A stretch of DNA of 64,000 bases from JBBPZA01 sp963728925 (GCA_963728925.1 CAVSMB010000024.1:58421-122420), one strand, 5' to 3'. Numbered from the stretch's first letter, positions 16,231-25,144 are shown. The notes: generated from the sequence alone by a model not told the origin. Made by a program: numbers and translations.

Positions 16231-17172
16231 ATGAGAACTCCATCCGCACTCAAGACCGGGGGCGTTGCCGTGGTGAGCGCGGTGGCGGCCGTCGGAGCCT
16301 GCGCGGCCCTCGTCCTCGGCGGGGTCGTCGACGTCGGGCGCACGACCACGACCACGACGCCGAGCCCGTCGGCCGGCACGCCCGTGATCCAGCGCTCGGG
16401 CTCGTCGGGCATGTCAGGCGAGTCGCTCACCCAGCTGTACAAGAGCGTCACGGACGGCGTCGTGTTCGTCCAGGCGACCTCGCAGACCCAGACCGATCCC
16501 TTCGGCGAGCAGTCCGGCGAACTGACCGCCAGCGGCTCGGGCTTCGTCTACGACGCGCAGGGCCACATCGTCACCAACGAGCACGTCGTCGAGGGGGCCA
16601 CGTCGCTGCTGGTCCGCATCGGCGCGAACGGCCGCCTGATCCCCGCGAAGCTGGTCGGCGCCGACGCGAGCACCGACATCGCCGTGCTGCAGGTCGATCC
16701 CTCCCAGGCGGGCGCGCTCAAGCCGCTGCGGACCGGGTCCTCGTCCTCGGTCCAGGTCGGCCAGACGGCGATCGCCATCGGCAGCCCGTTCGGCCTGCAG
16801 GGCAGCCTGACCTCGGGCATCGTCTCGGCCCTCGACCGCCAGATCCAGTCGCCCAGCGGGGCGACGATCAGCGGCGCGCTCCAGACCGACGCCGCCATCA
16901 ACCCCGGCAACTCGGGCGGTCCGCTGCTCGACGAGAACGGCCGGGTGATCGGCATCAACGCCCAGATCGCGACACAATCGGGCACCAGCAGCGGCGTCGG
17001 CTTCGCGATCCCGATCGACACCGTCAAGCAGATCGTGCCGAGGATCGAGTCGGGCGCCGTCGGGCAGCAGCAGCAGGAGCAAGCGCCCCAGCAGCAGCAG
17101 GTCCCTTCCGACGAGGGCTCGCCTTCGGTGGGCGTCTCGCCGGACGGCACGCAGCTCGAGCTCGTGCCGTAG
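16231..17172 (+). CDS. Membrane-anchored HtrA-like (S1C) serine protease without PDZ
   Basis: A 313-residue trypsin-like protease. One hydrophobic segment (about 10-35) anchors or exports it, followed by a Thr/Ser-rich linker. The catalytic triad is H118 (TNEHVV), D149 (STDIAVLQV) and S228 (GNSGGPL). Instead of the PDZ domain usual in HtrA/DegP it ends in a Gln-rich stretch (about 279-290) and a short acidic tail. It probably degrades damaged proteins outside the membrane. It is divergent from the SnoaL-like gene, with a 160-base gap between the two starts. Confidence 0.85.
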   Translation: MRTPSALKTGGVAVVSAVAAVGACAALVLGGVVDVGRTTTTTTPSPSAGTPVIQRSGSSGMSGESLTQLYKSVTDGVVFVQATSQTQTDPFGEQSGELTASGSGFVYDAQGHIVTNEHVVEGATSLLVRIGANGRLIPAKLVGADASTDIAVLQVDPSQAGALKPLRTGSSSSVQVGQTAIAIGSPFGLQGSLTSGIVSALDRQIQSPSGATISGALQTDAAINPGNSGGPLLDENGRVIGINAQIATQSGTSSGVGFAIPIDTVKQIVPRIESGAVGQQQQEQAPQQQQVPSDEGSPSVGVSPDGTQLELVP

Positions 17173-17372
17173 CGACCCGCCGGCGCGGCGGAGGGCGGCC
17201 AACCATGCCGCCGCGCCGGACCGGGTCGACCCGCGGCCAAGCTGCCGAAAAAAGGGGCGTCCCCGGCGGGTCAAGCGCGAACGCGCCAACGTGTAGACCG
17301 AGGGGTCGGGGCGCACGCATCAGCCGGATAGTGCTCAAGGACTCGCGCGCGAACGTCGATACCGAAGTTCAG

Positions 17373-18473
17373 ATGCTGAGCCCGCCCGCCACCAGCAGCA
17401 GACTCGAGGCGCCGGTGACCGACGGGCCCTACGCCGGCGCCAGCCTGAGGATCGGGCGGCGTATCTCGGGCGGGGTGGCCCTGATCTGCGCGGTGCTCGA
17501 GCTCGCGCTGTTCGCTTTCGCCGCCCCGACCCACGCGGTCGGGCCGGTGGGATGGGGGATCGCCATCGCCCTCGCCGCCGTGCTCGGCGCGGGCGGCTGG
17601 GCGCTCCTGCGGCCTGACAACAGGGCCGGTCCGGCGGCGATCGCCGCCCTGCAGTGGACAGGACTCGCATCGGTCGGCGCGCTGACCTTCCTCACGGGGG
17701 GCGCCGGCTCGCCCGAGGCACCCGTGACGCTCCTGTGGATGGTCTGCTTCGCCACCTTCCATCCCTGGCGGCGCGCGATCCCCTTCCTGCTCGTCGCGTC
17801 GCTGATGACGCTGGCGCCGCTCGTCTACGACCACGCGTCGCGAGCCGAGGTCGGCGACGTCCTCGGGCAGCTCGTCACGTGGCTGGTGATGGCGGCCGTC
17901 GCCAACCGCTGGCAGTTCCACATCCGGCGCGACCGGCTCGAGCGCGAGAAGGCCGAGCAGCGGGCGACGACGCTCGCGCGCGTCGACTCCCTCACCGGCC
18001 TGGGCAACCGCCGCGCCTTCGACGAGGCGCTCACCTCGCTCGTGGCCCGCGCGCACGTGGACCGTGTCGCCCTGTCGATCGTGGTGGCCGACCTCGACGA
18101 CTTCAAGGACATCAACGATCGCTTCGGCCACGGCGCGGGCGACCGCTGCCTGCAGGACGTGGCCGAGGCGCTGTACCGGATCCTGCGCGGCTCGGACCGC
18201 GCCTACCGTTGGGGCGGGGACGAATTCGCGATCGTGCTCCCGGGCGCATCGCGGCGCGAGGCCGAGGCGGTCTGCGACCGCATCGCCGAGGCGGTCGCGC
18301 ACTCCTGCTCCGATCCCGACGGGGCCCGCCTGGAGCTCGGCTGCGGCACGGCGCAGCTCGAGCAGGACATGAGCGCCGAGGCGCTGCTCGACGTCGCCGA
18401 CCTCGACCTCTTGGCCGGGAAGGGAACGCGCGGCGCGCGGCGCTTCCGCCTGCTCGACGCACGCGGGGCCTGA
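17373..18473 (+). CDS. Membrane diguanylate cyclase with GGDEF and intact I-site
   Basis: A 366-residue protein with about five to six N-terminal transmembrane helices (30-180) and a GGDEF domain (205-360) that makes cyclic di-GMP from two GTP. The catalytic motif is GGDEF at 281-285. RGSD at 272-275 lies exactly five residues before it, the position of the RxxD inhibitory site, so product feedback is expected. The ATG at 17373 is the first that starts the mature-looking protein; the frame is open far upstream without coding character. It stands apart from its neighbours, and the membrane domain is the likely sensor. Confidence 0.85.
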   Translation: MLSPPATSSRLEAPVTDGPYAGASLRIGRRISGGVALICAVLELALFAFAAPTHAVGPVGWGIAIALAAVLGAGGWALLRPDNRAGPAAIAALQWTGLASVGALTFLTGGAGSPEAPVTLLWMVCFATFHPWRRAIPFLLVASLMTLAPLVYDHASRAEVGDVLGQLVTWLVMAAVANRWQFHIRRDRLEREKAEQRATTLARVDSLTGLGNRRAFDEALTSLVARAHVDRVALSIVVADLDDFKDINDRFGHGAGDRCLQDVAEALYRILRGSDRAYRWGGDEFAIVLPGASRREAEAVCDRIAEAVAHSCSDPDGARLELGCGTAQLEQDMSAEALLDVADLDLLAGKGTRGARRFRLLDARGA

Positions 18474-18530
18474 GCGGGCGCGCGACGCCGGGCACCCCGG
18501 GCCGGGCGGGTCGCCGAGGGGTCCGCGAGG

Positions 18531-18929
18531 ATGGGGCCATGGCCAGCCGCCCCTCGCGGGCGACGCCGCCGGGCCGCGCTTGCCGCCGCCGCGACGGCGA
18601 TCGCGGCCCTTGTAGCGGGGCTGGTGATCGGCGCCGGCTCGGGAGACGAGCCTGACTTCCACGCCGCGCTCGCGTCGACCTTCGCCACCTACGGGGAGCC
18701 GCTGGCGTGCGGCGGGACCTTGCAGGTCGGTCAGGCCGGCACGGCCAACAAGACGCTGCCGTGCGGCACGCAGGTCCTCTTCCGCCTGAACGGGCGCGAG
18801 ACGACGGTGCCGGTGATCGACCGCGGGCCCTACGTCGCAGGGCGCGACTTCGACCTCACCGCGGCGACGGCGAGCGCGCTGCGCTTCGACGGCCTCGGGA
18901 CCGTCGAATGGGCGGTTGCGGGAAAGTAG
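18531..18929 (+). CDS. Secreted RlpA-like/3D-type beta-barrel protein
   Basis: A 132-residue protein with an Arg-rich N-terminus and a hydrophobic segment (about 15-35) that serves as signal or anchor. A double-psi beta-barrel like RlpA follows: PLACGGTLQVGQAGTANKTL, PCGTQVLFRLNGRETTVPVI and DRGPYVAGRDFDLT. Relatives bind or cleave peptidoglycan or act as structural wall proteins. The Asp of the VIDRGPY motif is kept. It sits just before a PAS protein on the same strand. Confidence 0.75.
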   Translation: MGPWPAAPRGRRRRAALAAAATAIAALVAGLVIGAGSGDEPDFHAALASTFATYGEPLACGGTLQVGQAGTANKTLPCGTQVLFRLNGRETTVPVIDRGPYVAGRDFDLTAATASALRFDGLGTVEWAVAGK

Positions 18930-18941
18930 AGTCCGGGGAGC

Positions 18942-19343
18942 ATGGCCACGCCGCAGCACTCGATCGAGCTCATTCACGCGCGAAACCTCATGGCGAGCCT
19001 GTCGACCCCGGCCTTCCTGGTCGACGAGGGCGCGACCCTGGTCTTCTACAACGACGCTGCGGGACAGTTGCTCGGGCGGCACTTCGAGGAGCGAGGCCCG
19101 GTGCCCGCCGGCACGTGGTACCAGGAGTTCGGGCCGGTGGACAAAGAGGGCAATCCGCTGCCGCTCGAGGAGCTCTCGACGACGGTCGCGCTGCGCCACG
19201 GCCATCCGGCGCACGCGCGCTTCTGCATCCACAACCTCTCCGGCGAGCGCCACGAGATCGACCTCAGCGCGATGCCGATCGTCGGCTCGGAGGGCTTCCG
19301 CGGCGCGATGGCCTTCTTCTGGCCCGTGGGGTCGGGGCCGTGA
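18942..19343 (+). CDS. Small single-domain PAS protein
   Basis: A 133-residue protein that is almost entirely one PAS fold: STPAFLVDEGATLVFYNDAA, then GQLLGRHFEERGPVPAGTWY, HPAHARFCIHNLSGERHEID and a closing AMAFFWPV strand. It has no output domain, so it may sense a ligand or bind a partner kinase or cyclase. It begins 12 bases after the RlpA-like gene, and the MBL gene follows after 36 bases, so all three may be cotranscribed. The start is uncertain; ATG at 18990 would remove 16 residues. Confidence 0.7.
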   Translation: MATPQHSIELIHARNLMASLSTPAFLVDEGATLVFYNDAAGQLLGRHFEERGPVPAGTWYQEFGPVDKEGNPLPLEELSTTVALRHGHPAHARFCIHNLSGERHEIDLSAMPIVGSEGFRGAMAFFWPVGSGP

Positions 19344-19379
19344 CCGCGCGGCCCGGAGCATGACCGTGGGGTCGGGGTC

Positions 19380-20261
19380 GTGAAGGTCAAGGTGTGGGGG
19401 GCGCGCGGGTCGATCCCCGCGCCCGGGCCCGAAACCGCGCGCTACGGCGGCAACACATCGTGCCTCCAGGTCACCCTGTCCGACGGAACCTCGATCGTGC
19501 TCGACGCGGGCACGGGCATCCGCACGCTCGGGCTCAGCGAGCCACCGCCTCCGTGCCACGTGCGCATCCTCCTGACTCACCTGCATCTCGACCACATCCA
19601 GGGCCTGCTGTTCTTCGCGCCGTCGTTCGACGCACGCAACGACCTGACGATCTGGGGGCCGTCGGCGTCCGACGCGTCGCTCGAGGACCGCATCGCCCGC
19701 TACATCTCGGCGCCGTTGTCGCCTGTCGAGGTCCGCGAGCTGCCCTGCCAGCTCTCCTTCGTGGACTCGCCGACGACCGAGTGGGAGATCGGCTCGGCCC
19801 GGATCCAAGCCGCTTCGGTCACCCACCGCGGCCCGACGCTCGGTTACCGGATCACCGACGGCGATGCCTCGCTCTGCTACATCCCCGACCACGAGCCGGG
19901 GATCGGGGGCCCGCTCGACGGCCTCGAGCCACAGTGGATCTCCGGGTTCGCGCTTGCCCAGGGGGTCGACCTGCTCGTGCACGACTGCCAGTACCGCGAC
20001 GAGGAGTACGCCAGCCACGTCGGCTGGGGGCACTCGGCGGTCTCGCACGCGCTGTCCTTCGCGCGGCGCGTCGAGGCCCGGCGCGTGCTGCTCTTCCATC
20101 ACGACCCGCTGCACTCCGACGACGCGCTCGACGCGCTCGGCGAGGGAGCGACCACGATGTGGCGCGAGATGGGCGGCGCCGACGGGGCGCTCGAGCTCGC
20201 GGTCGAAGGCGGCGAGCTCGAGGTGACGGGCGCGAGCGCCGGCGCTACGAGCCGGGGTTGA
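19380..20261 (+). CDS. MBL-fold metallo-hydrolase (RNase Z/PhnP-like)
   Basis: A 293-residue metallo-beta-lactamase-fold hydrolase. The zinc site motif is LTHLHLDHIQG (HxHxDH), preceded by the family block GARGSIPAPGPETARYGGNT and followed by a further His (VTHRGPTLGYRI), Asp (YIPDHEP) and a late His (FHHDPLHSD). It resembles cyclic-nucleotide or phosphonate phosphodiesterases of the PhnP/RNase Z branch, but no substrate can be named. The GTG start follows the PAS gene by 36 bases. Confidence 0.8.
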   Translation: MKVKVWGARGSIPAPGPETARYGGNTSCLQVTLSDGTSIVLDAGTGIRTLGLSEPPPPCHVRILLTHLHLDHIQGLLFFAPSFDARNDLTIWGPSASDASLEDRIARYISAPLSPVEVRELPCQLSFVDSPTTEWEIGSARIQAASVTHRGPTLGYRITDGDASLCYIPDHEPGIGGPLDGLEPQWISGFALAQGVDLLVHDCQYRDEEYASHVGWGHSAVSHALSFARRVEARRVLLFHHDPLHSDDALDALGEGATTMWREMGGADGALELAVEGGELEVTGASAGATSRG

Positions 20262-20292
20262 GGAGCTCGGGCAGCGAGCCGCCCGGATCCCG

Positions 20293-20348
20293 GGGCCGGG
20301 CCCTTACCGCGCGATCGGGCCGGGCCCTTGCCGCGCGATCGGGCCGGG
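20293..20348. repeat. 24-bp tandem repeat, 2.3 copies
   Basis: Units lie at 20293-20316 and 20317-20340, differing at one base, plus eight bases of a third unit before the stop of the convergent response-regulator gene. Each unit contains GGGCCGGGCCC, itself nearly palindromic. It sits between two convergent genes and may act in termination. Confidence 0.7.
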
Positions 20349-21053
20349 TCACGCCGGCTCGTCCTCGAGGCTGACGAGCCGCTGCTCGAGCGCCCAGCGA
20401 CTGAGCTCGTGGCGGTTTGACAGCTGGAGCTTTCGCAGGACCGAGGAGACGTGGGCCTCGACGGTCTTGGCGCTGATGCCGAGCCGGTGGGCGACCTCCT
20501 TGTAGAGGTAGCCGCGCGCGATCAGGCGCAGCACGTCGCGCTCGCGCTCGGTGAGGTGGTCGAGGTCGGCGTCGGGTGCGGCGCTGGTGGCGCGCCCGGG
20601 CTGCGGATCCGGGCTGGAGGAGGCGCCGGCGAAGGCGTCGAGGACGAAGCCGGCGAGGCGCGGGCTGAACACGGCGTCGCCGTCGGCGACTCGGCGGACG
20701 GCGTCGGCGAGCTCGAGCGTCGAGATGGTCTTGGTCACGTAGCCGCGCGCGCCGGCGCGGATGACGCTGATCACGTCGTCGGGCTCGTCGGAGACGCTGA
20801 GCGCGAGGAAGCGCGTCTGGAGGCGCTGGGGGGCGACCCGCGCGATGACCTCCACGCCGCCTCCGCCGGGCATGTGGACGTCGAGGAGCACCACGTCGGG
20901 GCGTTCCCGTGCGATGAGCTGGACCGCCTCTTCGACCGTCCCCGCGTCGCCGACGACCTCGACGTGCTCCCCGAGCTCCGCGCGCACGCCGGCGCGGAAC
21001 AGGTGGTGATCGTCGACGAGCACCACGCGCGGGCGCAGGGCCTGGGGCGTCAT
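20349..21053 (-). CDS. NarL/LuxR-family response regulator
   Basis: A 234-residue two-component regulator. The receiver domain (8-125) has its phosphoacceptor at D58 (DVVLLDVHMPG), with acidic pocket DD at 14-15 and the conserved lysine in YVTKTIS. An Ala/Pro linker leads to a LuxR HTH (about 167-215, LTERERDVLRLIARGYLYKE). It is last in a four-gene operon. Its ATG overlaps the stop of the histidine kinase as ATGA, so the pair is translationally coupled and almost certainly cognate. Confidence 0.9.
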   Translation of the reverse strand: MTPQALRPRVVLVDDHHLFRAGVRAELGEHVEVVGDAGTVEEAVQLIARERPDVVLLDVHMPGGGGVEVIARVAPQRLQTRFLALSVSDEPDDVISVIRAGARGYVTKTISTLELADAVRRVADGDAVFSPRLAGFVLDAFAGASSSPDPQPGRATSAAPDADLDHLTERERDVLRLIARGYLYKEVAHRLGISAKTVEAHVSSVLRKLQLSNRHELSRWALEQRLVSLEDEPA

Positions 21054-22546
21054 CCGCTTGCTCGCCCCATGCTCAGCTCGACCTCGGTGCCCTCCCCCGG
21101 CTTTGAGTCCACGCGCGCGTGGCCGCGGTGTCGCTCCATGCGGCCGACGATCGACTCGCGCACGCCGCGGCGGTCCTCGGGCACGGCCGCGGGGTCGAAG
21201 CCGGCGCCGCGATCGCGGACGAACACGTGCACCTCGGTCTCGGTGACCTCGGCGTAGAGGTCGATCCTCGCGGCTCCCGAGAAGCGAGCGGCGTTGGCGA
21301 GCGCCTCGCGCGCGGCCTGGACGAGCGCTGCGAGGCGGGCGTCGAGCGGCGCGTCGCCGACGGTCACGACCTCCACCTCGACGCCGTGCAGCCCCTCTAT
21401 CTCGTGGGCTACCGCGGTCAGCCCGGCGCCGAGCGAATCGGTCGGCGCCGCGGGCGAGACTCCCGACAGCCACTGGCGAAGGTCGCGCTCCTGCCGGCGG
21501 GCGAGCGTGCCGACGATCCGCGGGTCCTCGGCGCGCCGCTGGATGAGCGCGAGCGTCTGCAGCACCGAGTCGTGGAGGTGGGCAGCGACCTCGGCGCGCT
21601 CCTGGCTGCGGATGCGCTCGGCGCGCTCGGTCGCCAGCGCCCGGGCCTGGCGGACCATCCACGGCCCGAAGACGAGCGCGATCACCGCGACGACGACGAC
21701 GATGCCGACGGCCGCACGCCGCAGCGCAGCGAAGGTCCCCGTCGCCTCGAGGAAGATCAGCGCGGCGATGACGACGAGCGCGGCGCCGAGCAGGCCGCCG
21801 GGAACCGAGCCGCGGTCCTCGTCGGCCTGATCGGCGGGCGACGAGGCGGCGGGTGAGGGGACCGCGGACGAGGACGGGGCGGCCTGACCGGCCGACGATA
21901 AGGCGGCGGGTGAGGGGACCGCGGGCGGCGAAGCGGGTGGGGTTGGAGCGGTCGAGGGCGCCGGTCGATCCGCACCGCCGGCCCAGCGCGTGCGCTCTCG
22001 CGTCGGGGTGAGGCGTCGCCCTCCGGCGCCCCAGGCCTGACGGGCGATGAGCGCGAGGCCAGAGGAGCCGAGCACGACGGGCCAGACGACGAAGTCGCCC
22101 GGCCACAGGCCGACCTGGCGGAGGAGGAGCAGGCCGGCGAGGACGAGCAGGCCGATGCCGGCCGCGGCGCGCCAGCCGCCGCCGCCGCGCAGGCTTCCCA
22201 CCACCGCGCGGTGGTCGCGCAGCGCCGCTGCTCCCGGTGGCCCCGACGGTCCGTCGGCGGGGACGAGCGCCCACGCCAACACGTAGAGCGCCACGCCCGC
22301 GCCGCCGAACGCGGCCAGGGCGACGAAGACGACGCGCACGGGCAGGGCGTCGACGCCGAAGTACCGCGCGAGGCCGGCGCACACGCCGCCCGCGTAGCCC
22401 TCCGCCGGGACCCGGTACAAGCGCGGCGGCCGCCCCGGGGCGCTGACAGCGGGAGGGTGAGGCGGAGTCCTGCCTGTTGGCGGCGTGCCCATCGTCGTCC
22501 CGGGCGGCGTCCTGCCTGTCGGCGGCGTGCTCATCGTCGCGGTCAT
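21050..22546 (-). CDS. PspC-domain sensor histidine kinase
   Basis: A 498-residue membrane kinase. A Pro/Thr N-terminus with a repeated TPPTGRTPP leads to a PspC domain (about 40-100), two further helices, an Ala/Pro/Ser linker (about 190-245) and a last pair of helices (250-295). The HisKA_3-type dimerisation region has phospho-acceptor H325 in AAHLHDSVLQT, and the ATPase domain (about 390-495) keeps the N-box (ALANAARFS) and DRGAGFD. It phosphorylates the coupled response regulator. The PspC part suggests control by envelope stress or by the neighbouring PspC/LiaF protein, as in LiaFSR-type systems. Confidence 0.9.
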   Translation of the reverse strand: MTATMSTPPTGRTPPGTTMGTPPTGRTPPHPPAVSAPGRPPRLYRVPAEGYAGGVCAGLARYFGVDALPVRVVFVALAAFGGAGVALYVLAWALVPADGPSGPPGAAALRDHRAVVGSLRGGGGWRAAAGIGLLVLAGLLLLRQVGLWPGDFVVWPVVLGSSGLALIARQAWGAGGRRLTPTRERTRWAGGADRPAPSTAPTPPASPPAVPSPAALSSAGQAAPSSSAVPSPAASSPADQADEDRGSVPGGLLGAALVVIAALIFLEATGTFAALRRAAVGIVVVVAVIALVFGPWMVRQARALATERAERIRSQERAEVAAHLHDSVLQTLALIQRRAEDPRIVGTLARRQERDLRQWLSGVSPAAPTDSLGAGLTAVAHEIEGLHGVEVEVVTVGDAPLDARLAALVQAAREALANAARFSGAARIDLYAEVTETEVHVFVRDRGAGFDPAAVPEDRRGVRESIVGRMERHRGHARVDSKPGEGTEVELSMGRASG

Positions 22547-22610
22547 CTTCGCACCGGGCTTCGCGGGTCCGGGCCGTCCGGGACCAGAACCGCGCGCCCG
22601 CCGCCGTCGC

Positions 22611-22802
22611 TCAGTCGCGACGGCGGCGAAGGCCGCTGGCCAGCAGAATCGCGCCTGCCGCGGCGAGAAGCGCCGGCCAGAGGTAGTTGAGCGACAGGTC
22701 GATGACGTCCTCCGAGGCCAGGGTGAGCAGCACGCCCAGTGCGACGAGGACGATCCCGCCGATCAGCGATGTGAGGTCCGGGTTCCTGGTGAAGCGCGTC
22801 AT
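22611..22802 (-). CDS. Small two-helix membrane protein (LiaI/DUF5668-like)
   Basis: A 63-residue protein with two transmembrane stretches, LIGGIVLVALGVLLTLA and YLWPALLAAAGAILLASGL, and an Arg-rich cytoplasmic end. It resembles the helical hairpin found in LiaI/LiaF-type envelope-stress proteins. Its ATG overlaps the stop of the PspC/LiaF gene (ATGA), and the kinase follows 65 bases later. It is probably an accessory sensor or regulator, though this rests only on context and topology. Confidence 0.75.
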   Translation of the reverse strand: MTRFTRNPDLTSLIGGIVLVALGVLLTLASEDVIDLSLNYLWPALLAAAGAILLASGLRRRRD

Positions 22803-24355
22803 CAGCGGACACCTCCGAGGCTGTTGGTGGCGGCGGCCCAGCCCGCCCCGAGGGGCGGCCCGATCCGGTCCTGGTCACCGGGCCCCGAGCGGTCGCCGTT
22901 CGGCGGGCTCGGCGCCGCGCTCGCGCGGTAGACGCGGACCTCGCCCAGGCCGACTGAGCCGTCGACGATCAGCCGGCGAAAGCCCTTCGCGCCGGCGCGA
23001 CCGGGACTGACCAGCGTGTTGTCGACGTCGGCGCCGTCCTGATCGCGACCGAACAGCCGCACGTTCCCCACGCCAGCGGTACCGCTGGCCTGGACCTCGA
23101 CGCCGTCGGGCACGACGAAGGTCAGCTCGCCCACGCCGACGTCGCCCTCCACGCGCGTCGTGCCCTGCGGGAGCTCGGTACCGCGCAGGTCGATCCACAG
23201 CTCGCCCGCGCCGAGCTCGTAGGTGGGCTTGATCGACGCGGCGTTCGCCGGGCGGTACACGCGCGTTCCCGCGCCGCCGTTGAGGTGGATGTCAGCCGCG
23301 ACGAGCACGCCGAGCACCGCCGCGGTCGCGAGCCCGAGCCCGATCAGCGCCGGCGCGCCGCCGAACCAGGCGCTCGCCACGAGCGCGAGGCCGGTGACGA
23401 CGACGGCGCCCGCGACGAACGTCCCGATCCGGACGTCGTAGGCCCCGGCGGCCAGGAGCACGCCCCCGAGCCCGACGACGAGCAGCACCGCACCCAGAGC
23501 GATCCCCGTCGCCCGCTGCCGGCGAGGCCGGCGCGGCGGGAAAGGCGGGAGGGGCCGAGGCGTCTCCGGCCCGGCCGGCCCGAAGCCGCCCGGAGGCAGC
23601 TCCTCGGTCGGCGCAGCGCCGGCCGGCAGCGCGACTGCCGGCCGGCCCGGCAGCTCCTCGGTCGGCCTTGGGGCCGTCCCGCCCGTGAGCGGCTCGATCG
23701 CCGTCGTGCCCGGTGCCAGCGGATCGCCGGACGGCAGGCCACCGTGGGCGAGCGCTCCCGGCCCCGCCTCCTCGCCATCCGCCGGACCGTCCTCCCCGGG
23801 CGCGGTGGGGCCGCCCGGGAACGCGGTCTCGGGGGGCGAGGAGGTGGCGGCGGTGGAGGAAGAGGCGAAGGGCGGGGAGCCGGGGGAGGCCGTCGGCGCA
23901 GAGGCGCGGCCCGCCCGCTCGACCCCGAAGCGCTCGCCGAGCGACGTGTAGCGCAGCAGCAGGAAGACGCCGCCGCCCAGCAGGGCGAGCGACCAGAAGA
24001 TCCCGCCGCCCCACCAGAGGTCGAGCGCGTTGAGCAGCGCGATCGCGCCCAAGGCAAGGAGCACCGCCCCGACGATCACCCACGCGCGGTCGCGGCCGCT
24101 CGACGGCAGGCCTCCGGTGCGGATGATGGGCCGCGCGTTGCCCTGCTCGGGCACGAGCAGGAAGGCGGCGAGGTAGGCGATGACGCCGACGCCGCCGACG
24201 AAGGTCACGGCGACGAACGCCAGCCGGACGATCACCGGGTCGATGCCGAGGTACTGCCCGAGGCCGCCGCACACGCCGGCGATCCACCGGTCGTCGCGGC
24301 TGCGCTCGAGCCGGCGAGGTCGCCCGCCGGGGTCGTATGCGCTCGTGGTCGTCAT
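22802..24355 (-). CDS. PspC-LiaF fusion membrane protein
   Basis: A 517-residue protein. A PspC domain lies at about 18-75 (WIAGVCGGLGQYLGIDPVIV), then two to three helices (90-150), a long Pro/Ala/Gly/Glu linker (about 165-305), several more helices (305-390) and a C-terminal LiaF-like beta domain (about 400-495: ELGAGELWIDLRG, GDVGVGELTFVVPDG, GSVGLGEVRVY). LiaF proteins restrain a cognate kinase until cell-envelope damage. This one heads an operon with a membrane hairpin, a PspC kinase and a response regulator, which supports that role. The ATG at 24355 starts just before the PspC domain. Confidence 0.85.
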   Translation of the reverse strand: MTTTSAYDPGGRPRRLERSRDDRWIAGVCGGLGQYLGIDPVIVRLAFVAVTFVGGVGVIAYLAAFLLVPEQGNARPIIRTGGLPSSGRDRAWVIVGAVLLALGAIALLNALDLWWGGGIFWSLALLGGGVFLLLRYTSLGERFGVERAGRASAPTASPGSPPFASSSTAATSSPPETAFPGGPTAPGEDGPADGEEAGPGALAHGGLPSGDPLAPGTTAIEPLTGGTAPRPTEELPGRPAVALPAGAAPTEELPPGGFGPAGPETPRPLPPFPPRRPRRQRATGIALGAVLLVVGLGGVLLAAGAYDVRIGTFVAGAVVVTGLALVASAWFGGAPALIGLGLATAAVLGVLVAADIHLNGGAGTRVYRPANAASIKPTYELGAGELWIDLRGTELPQGTTRVEGDVGVGELTFVVPDGVEVQASGTAGVGNVRLFGRDQDGADVDNTLVSPGRAGAKGFRRLIVDGSVGLGEVRVYRASAAPSPPNGDRSGPGDQDRIGPPLGAGWAAATNSLGGVR

Positions 24356-24481
24356 GCCTGGCACCGCCTCTTCTCGGGTTCGTGATCCGTGACGGTGCAA
24401 GGGTGGCGCGAGAACGCCGCGCGCACCATTGGGAATGTCCCCTAAGGGGTTCGCGGGGTCAGCGGCGGAGCGGCCGCAGGG

Positions 24482-25144
24482 TCAGCAGCTCGGCGACCAG
24501 GCGAAGGCTGGGTTGCGGCGCAACCCCTCGTCGCGGGCGACGAGCGGATGGGTGTCGCGGCAGACCTCGAGGTATTCCTCGTCGAGGACCTCGGCGTCGT
24601 AGAGACACAGGCCCGTGATCTCGTATTCGATGGCCACGTCCTGGGCGAGACGCTCGTAGCGACGCAGGGTGTCGGCGGACATGTCCTCGCGGACGCCGGC
24701 GTGCAGGTTGCCGACCAGGCGCAGTCGACGCGGGCTGGCCTCGGCCATCCCGCTCACGCGGGCCGCCGCCGCCTCGGGCTCGAAACCCGGGCCGTAGGCG
24801 TCCTCGGCGTCGATCCACGTCACGGCCGCGACGACGTCGGGCGCGAGCATCGTCTCGAGCCGTCCCTGCACGCGCTCGCACAGCTGCGCGATCACGTGGT
24901 CGCCGCATGCCAGCCCCTCCGCGATGAACGGCGCCGCGAGCATCGCGCCGGCGTCGGGGCCGTAGTGCACCGCGCCGCAGTGGTCCCGCGGCCGCGGCGT
25001 GCGCTCGACGCCGACGGCGGTGTCGAAGGTCTGGTCCTCGAGGATGCGCGCCTTGGGCGACCCGCAGGTCTCGCAACGATAATTAGCGGCCCGGGAAGCC
25101 GAGTACGTAAGCGCGTTGCAACGCGCGCATTCGAAGACCGACAC
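24482..25144 (-). CDS. MEDS-domain sensor with N-terminal zinc ribbon
   Basis: A 220-residue protein. A zinc ribbon with C6-C9 and C24-C27 precedes a MEDS (methanogen/methylotroph, DcmR sensory) domain: HCGAVHYGPDAGAMLAAPFI, GLACGDHVIAQL, VVAAVTWIDAEDAY and ALTGLCLYDAE-like text near 180. MEDS proteins share the KaiC-like fold core and are thought to bind hydrocarbon derivatives or act with anti-sigma networks. The gene is divergent from the PHP phosphoesterase across about 100 AT-richer bases. Confidence 0.75.
   Translation of the reverse strand: MSVFECARCNALTYSASRAANYRCETCGSPKARILEDQTFDTAVGVERTPRPRDHCGAVHYGPDAGAMLAAPFIAEGLACGDHVIAQLCERVQGRLETMLAPDVVAAVTWIDAEDAYGPGFEPEAAAARVSGMAEASPRRLRLVGNLHAGVREDMSADTLRRYERLAQDVAIEYEITGLCLYDAEVLDEEYLEVCRDTHPLVARDEGLRRNPAFAWSPSC

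Noticed and set aside
15819..17372. Upstream extension of the diguanylate cyclase frame
   Set aside because: The frame is open but runs antisense to the SnoaL-like gene and out of phase through the HtrA-like gene. Coding character starts at 17373.
17271..20114. 947-codon minus-strand open frame across the cyclase, RlpA-like, PAS and MBL genes
   Set aside because: It crosses four well-supported genes on the other strand and has no recognisable motif.
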